From Thermodesulfatator sp. (GTDB lineage Bacteria > Desulfobacterota > Thermodesulfobacteria > Thermodesulfobacteriales > Thermodesulfobacteriaceae): a stretch of DNA of 7,364 nucleotides. This document shows, one piece after another, positions 5,690-7,364 of the stretch. Position 1 is the stretch's first letter, and every line of letters begins with the position of its first letter. Where the stretch lies: NCBI GenBank assembly GCA_026993045.1, contig JALWWR010000045.1, positions 1 through 7,364 of the forward strand. The letters run 5' to 3'. Under the pieces are notes generated by a model that saw only the letters and a program-made list of their open reading frames with translations, made no database searches and was not told the origin of the DNA. The translations under genes and the position numbers were made by a program.

Positions 5690-6100
5690 TTAACGAAGGT
5701 CCCCTTCAGGGTGGGTTCTTTCCACCCGGACCTCGATTTTTACTTCCCCTAAAAGGATTTCCAGCTCGATCCGGTTTACAATCAAGCGGCATTCCCCCGC
5801 GGGGGATAGATCGAAATTCTTCCGAAACAAAGGACCTGCAGGCCGTCTTTTAAAAGGGAAGAGGATCTCCCGGGCCCTTTCCCGAAAGACCAGGGCCTTG
5901 AGAAGGGCGCCTTCGTCTTTGAAGGAAAAGTAGAGGTTCCCAGAGTCGTGGTTTTGGAGTTGCGAGATCTCTCCTTCCACCCAGACCAGCCAAAATCGAT
6001 TTCCTAAGAGTTCCTGGATTTGAGCCGTAAGCGTAAAGACCGTTCGGAAAGGGGGCTGGCGGTGAGGGAGGCTGGAAATTTCAGACACCGGTCTTATCAT
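5690..6100 (-). pseudogene. xseA: xseA remnant: OB-fold domain of exonuclease VII large subunit, frameshifted and truncated
   Basis: Full XseA is about 400-450 aa. Here only about 136 codons remain, covering the N-terminal OB-fold that binds single-stranded DNA. VWVEGEIS, SGNLYFSFKDE and ALVFRERA are good XseA sequence. After FPFK (codon at 5851-5849) the frame gives nonsense for about 18 residues, but the +1 frame reads DGLQVLCFGRISIYPPRG, the expected XseA segment. The original frame then resumes with ECRLIVNRIE. So one extra base lies in the T4A4 run at 5848-5855 and one is missing near the C5/G5 runs at 5794-5805. The reading ends at TAA 5692-5690 with no catalytic domain. The ATG at 6142 is rejected as the start: it lies in the predicted promoter and overlaps the dnaJ start. 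The ATG at 6100 fits. A functional single-domain protein cannot be excluded. Confidence 0.72.
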
Positions 6101-6119
6101 TCCAATGGGAATCTGAAAA

Positions 6120-6148
6120 ATTTTAACGGGAAAAGGGTCCATGGTAAA
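6120..6148 (-). promoter_or_regulatory. Predicted promoter of the xseA'-M23-xseB-ispA-dxs operon
   Basis: On the minus strand TTTACC (6148-6143) is followed after exactly 17 nt by TAAAAT (6125-6120). The hexamers match sigma-70 consensus at 4/6 and 5/6. Transcription would start near 6113, leaving a leader of about 12 nt before the ATG at 6100. The -35 hexamer covers the last base of the dnaJ start codon and its next two codons, so the promoter lies across the divergent gene start. Confidence 0.45.
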
Positions 6149-7205
6149 GAAAGACCTTTACGAGATATTGGGGGTCTCTCCAGAGGCCTCGGAAGAAGAG
6201 ATCAAAAAGGCCTATCGGCGTCTGGCCCGCAAATATCACCCGGATCTCAATCCCGGGGATAAAGAGGCTGCCGAGCGGTTTAAAGAGATAAACGAGGCCT
6301 ACGAAATCCTTTCTGATCCTCAAAAACGGGCGGAATACGACCGTTTGCGGGAGGCGGCTAAGGCCTATCGCTTCACTACCCCTGGAGGAGAGTCGGCCTA
6401 CGATTTCGGACTCTTTATGGAGCGCTTTGATCCCTTTGGCTCCTTTGCGGATCTCTTCGCCGATCTTTTCGGTTACGAAAGGGAAGAAAGACCGGAGCGG
6501 GGGGCGGATGTCCTTTACCAAGTAGAAGTGGGGTTGGAGGATCTCATAAGCGGCCGACCTTTGACTCTGGAGATTCCTATGGAGGAGCCTTGCCCTAGCT
6601 GTAAAGGGCAAGGGCGAGATCTCTCCTCTTCTCAGCCCTGCCCCGGCTGTGGCGGCCGGGGGCGACGGGAGATGCGCCGGGGGCCGGTACGGATCGTGGA
6701 GGCGTGTCCCCAGTGCGGAGGTTTTGGCTACCGGTTCACTCGTCCTTGTAACACCTGCCAGGGAAGGGGCACCGTTCTTCGGAAAGAGAAGATAGAGATC
6801 ACCCTGCCCCCAGGAGCGGATGAGGGCACCCGCTTGCGGGTTCCTGGTAAGGGACGTCCCGGGGCCAACGGAGGCCCGCCGGGAGATCTTTATTTAGAGA
6901 TCAAGGTCCGACCGGACCCCCGATTCGAAAGAAAGGGTCCGGACCTTTACCTGAAACAGCCCCTAGACCTTTTTACCGCGGTGCTGGGAGGCGAAATAAT
7001 AGTGCCTACCTTAACTGGCAGGGTGAAGCTGAAGATTCCTCCGGGCACCCAAAGCGGTCAAAAGTTCCGGCTCAAAGGGCAAGGGCTTTATCGTCCCGAT
7101 GGCAGGCGAGGGGACCTCTATGTAGAGGTCCAAATCACAGTCCCCAAACATCTAAGTCCTGAGGCCCGCCGAAAATTTGAAGAACTTCGGTCTTTAGTAA
7201 GCTAA
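6141..7205 (+). CDS. dnaJ: Chaperone DnaJ (type A J-domain protein)
   Basis: DnaJ delivers unfolded clients to DnaK and stimulates its ATPase, in the cytosol. The 354-aa protein has a J domain (about 4-70) with HPD at 33-35. A short Phe/Asp-rich linker (about 86-112) follows in place of a long Gly/Phe region. The zinc-binding domain (151-210) has all four CxxCxGxG motifs ([32 protein letters not shown]). The C-terminal substrate-binding beta domains (about 215-335) complete it. It is slightly shorter than E. coli DnaJ (376 aa). The start is secure: a stop lies in frame at 6114-6116 and no other start codon fits. AAAAGGG just upstream is a weak ribosome site with short spacing. A weak TATCAT (-10-like, 6095-6100) may belong to its promoter. 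No CIRCE element is present, and neither dnaK nor grpE is in the window. Confidence 0.97.
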   Translation: MVKKDLYEILGVSPEASEEEIKKAYRRLARKYHPDLNPGDKEAAERFKEINEAYEILSDPQKRAEYDRLREAAKAYRFTTPGGESAYDFGLFMERFDPFGSFADLFADLFGYEREERPERGADVLYQVEVGLEDLISGRPLTLEIPMEEPCPSCKGQGRDLSSSQPCPGCGGRGRREMRRGPVRIVEACPQCGGFGYRFTRPCNTCQGRGTVLRKEKIEITLPPGADEGTRLRVPGKGRPGANGGPPGDLYLEIKVRPDPRFERKGPDLYLKQPLDLFTAVLGGEIIVPTLTGRVKLKIPPGTQSGQKFRLKGQGLYRPDGRRGDLYVEVQITVPKHLSPEARRKFEELRSLVS

Positions 7206-7232
7206 GCTGCCCTTGTCGAAATTCGGTTTTGT

Positions 7233-7240
7233 AGGTAGGA
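7233..7240 (+). promoter_or_regulatory. Ribosome binding site of nrdR
   Basis: AGGTAGGA, with its AGGA end 8 nt before the ATG at 7249. It supports that start, which also matches the usual MRCPxC beginning of the family. Confidence 0.6.
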
Positions 7241-7248
7241 AATACTAG

Positions 7249-7364
7249 ATGCGTTGTCCGGCTTGCCAACACGAAGACACCAAAGTGGTGGACTCTCGGG
7301 CCACGGGAGAAGGGTTTGTGATCCGCCGTCGCCGGGAATGCGCCACTTGTGGCTTTCGGTTTAC
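7249..7364 (+). CDS. nrdR: Transcriptional repressor NrdR, N-terminal part
   Basis: Only the first 38 codons plus two bases are present before the window ends. They start MRCPAC and contain [10 protein letters not shown], then [15 protein letters not shown]: the NrdR zinc ribbon with Cys pairs C3/C6 and C31/C34 and the basic stretch RRRRE. NrdR binds NrdR boxes and represses ribonucleotide reductase genes, sensing ATP/dATP through a C-terminal ATP-cone that lies outside the window. The ATG has AGGTAGGA (7233-7240) 8 nt upstream. The 43-nt gap after dnaJ shows no hairpin with T-tract, so co-transcription with dnaJ is likely. Confidence 0.95.
   Translation, partial: MRCPACQHEDTKVVDSRATGEGFVIRRRRECATCGFRF

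Noticed and set aside
6101..6142. ATG at 6142 as the start of the xseA remnant
   Set aside because: It overlaps the secure dnaJ start on the other strand, lies between the predicted -35 and -10, and adds 14 residues not typical of XseA.
6123..6611. Minus-strand frame of 162 codons opposite dnaJ
   Set aside because: Its positions are fully explained by the J-domain and zinc-domain coding strand, and it has no motif of its own.
7206..7248. Terminator or NrdR box between dnaJ and nrdR
   Set aside because: No stem with a T-tract and no convincing paired NrdR-box sequence is seen in the 43 nt.

Overview
This window reads as chromosomal DNA of a Gram-negative, probably thermophilic bacterium. The best guess is the Thermodesulfobacteriota / former Deltaproteobacteria. 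That guess rests on the gene order xseA - M23 peptidase - xseB - ispA - dxs, which I recall from that group, and on Lys/Glu/Arg-rich proteins. It is an inference, not a database result. No rRNA, tRNA, CRISPR array, transposase or phage gene is visible. Coding density is very high and every base outside a gene lies in a short gap.

Left part (1-1151, + strand, about 70-75% GC by eye): the 3' part of an Lgt-family membrane lipid-transferase-like gene overlaps by 11 nt with a CPBP-family (EExxxR glutamic-type) intramembrane protease gene. A strong intrinsic-terminator-like hairpin with a T-tract lies inside the last codons of the protease ORF.

Middle (1148-1856, - strand, clearly more AT-rich): a small membrane-anchored coiled-coil protein of DUF1640/CCDC90 type converges on the protease gene, with the two stop codons overlapping. 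It is built from perfect 11-residue repeats encoded by five tandem 33-bp units. Its start should be the internal ATG at 1636. The upstream 110 nt are a structured leader containing an inverted-repeat element, preceded by a good sigma-70-type promoter that has a palindrome in its spacer.

Central operon (1857-6100, - strand, about 53-57% GC): an xseA remnant (OB-fold only, with two compensating frameshifts and no catalytic domain), a periplasmic M23 metallopeptidase, xseB, ispA and dxs. They are tightly packed: 10-nt gap, 23-nt overlap, 4-nt ATGA overlap, 4-nt gap. ispA and dxs supply isoprenoid precursors: Dxs opens the MEP pathway and IspA condenses its products. The likely operon promoter overlaps the start of the divergent dnaJ.

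Right part (6141-7364, + strand): a complete type-A dnaJ co-chaperone, then after 43 nt the beginning of nrdR, the zinc-ribbon/ATP-cone repressor of ribonucleotide reductase genes, cut off by the window edge.

The items most worth a second look are the decayed xseA beside an intact, apparently orphaned xseB; the Lgt-like/CPBP protease pair as a possible lipoprotein-type sorting module; the silent-only variation among the 33-bp repeats; and the terminator inside the protease ORF.
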